A stretch of 43,887 nucleotides of DNA from the NCBI GenBank assembly GCA_031296165.1, contig JARLGF010000014.1, positions 1-43,887 on the forward strand. Direction: 5' to 3'. Positions within the stretch are counted from its first letter, which is position 1. Each line of letters begins with the position of its first letter. This DNA comes from Occallatibacter sp. GTDB taxonomy: Bacteria; Acidobacteriota; Terriglobia; Terriglobales; Acidobacteriaceae. Position numbers and translations under genes: made by a program. Below are positions 43,709-43,887 of this stretch, piece by piece. The notes beneath the pieces were generated by a model, which worked only from the letters and a program-made list of their open reading frames with translations, ran no database searches and was not told the DNA's origin.

Positions 43709-43746
43709 ATAACGGGGATGGGCACAATCGCACCCATCCCCGTTAT
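43709..43746 (-). terminator. Terminator for an off-window minus-strand gene
   Basis: Stem ATAACGGGGATGGG (43709-43722) / CCCATCCCCGTTAT (43733-43746), 14 bp with a 10-nt loop. On the minus strand it is followed by a T-rich stretch, so it stops transcription arriving from beyond the right edge and insulates the cys operon. Confidence 0.75.
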
Positions 43747-43887
43747 CAGGGCAATCGCATTTGGATTTCTTACCGATAGATCGCGGGTTGCGAAACTGAT
43801 TTGGGAGACATAATCCAATTTTGTGATGCCGAAAACTGCCATTTCGGGGGCAGTGTGTGGGCAAATTAACACCAGATGGAGTCGAAA

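Larger units (their letters stand above)
43509..43887. other. cysD leader and right window edge, no gene
   Basis: The stretch between cysD and the window edge has no supported gene. The cysD-proximal half contains several stems (see the candidate leader RNA), and 43709-43746 is a terminator for a gene arriving from the right. An open frame on the minus strand (43576-43872) runs through that terminator and is rejected. Confidence 0.5.

Noticed and set aside
43576..43872. 98-codon minus-strand frame at the right edge
   Set aside because: Runs straight through the terminator hairpin at 43709-43746 and has no recognisable domain or ribosome site.
1..43887. CRISPR arrays, prophage genes, transposases
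   Set aside because: No regularly spaced repeats, no cas genes, no integrase or transposase frames seen on either strand.

Overview
The window looks like chromosomal DNA of a member of the Acidobacteriota, probably family Acidobacteriaceae or a near relative. The main clues are GC-rich coding sequence, two large TonB-dependent outer-membrane receptors that carry a carboxypeptidase-regulatory-like N-terminal domain (one of them of the >1100-residue Oar type typical of this phylum), many secreted glycoside hydrolases and esterases, weak or variable Shine-Dalgarno sites, and frequent GTG/TTG starts. The assignment rests on gene content and style, not on a marker gene.

Left part (1-8180): the 5' end of a spore-coat-U-type secreted protein runs off the left edge. 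After a long AT-richer non-coding stretch come divergent malQ (4-alpha-glucanotransferase) and a secreted GH2 hydrolase resembling exo-beta-D-glucosaminidase, with a repeated 9-mer in the promoter region between them. Next is a compositionally distinct two-gene cassette, rloA-rloB (AAA ATPase plus RloB; the AbiL-type defence architecture), with its own dyad-rich promoter.

Central part (8180-25440): housekeeping and regulatory genes. These are a membrane-anchored parvulin foldase, a BON/glycine-zipper envelope protein, an AhpD-like protein, phosphoglucose isomerase, a small hypothetical protein, dapD, a CheX-like protein, a DUF3309 micro-protein translationally coupled to a zinc-dependent phospholipase-C-like protein, a secreted esterase and a LacI-type regulator. 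Then comes a nikR-TonB receptor operon (probable nickel uptake with its own repressor) and a two-gene phosphorelay set (REC-Hpt plus a NarL-type regulator).

Amino-sugar part (25600-37700): GH20 beta-N-acetylhexosaminidase, divergent from an MFS sugar porter with an unusual ~125-residue extracytoplasmic insertion; an isomerase-domain-only SIS protein that keeps the GlmS active-site landmarks (probable glucosamine-6-phosphate deaminase, NagB-II); an Oar-like TonB receptor; a Tat-exported P1-family aminopeptidase; and a sodium:solute symporter. Together they suggest uptake and breakdown of amino-sugar glycans or glycopeptides.

Right part (37897-43887): tRNA-Leu(TAG), then a single-strand sulfur block cysD-cysN-cysH-tauE-anSME. 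CysH carries the 4Fe-4S cysteines of an APS reductase, and the C-terminus of CysN looks like an APS-kinase domain that has lost its P-loop. The two facts fit a pathway that bypasses PAPS. The leader upstream of cysD contains several stems and could be a cis-regulatory RNA. Many genes end at long, near-perfect, often bidirectional hairpin terminators.
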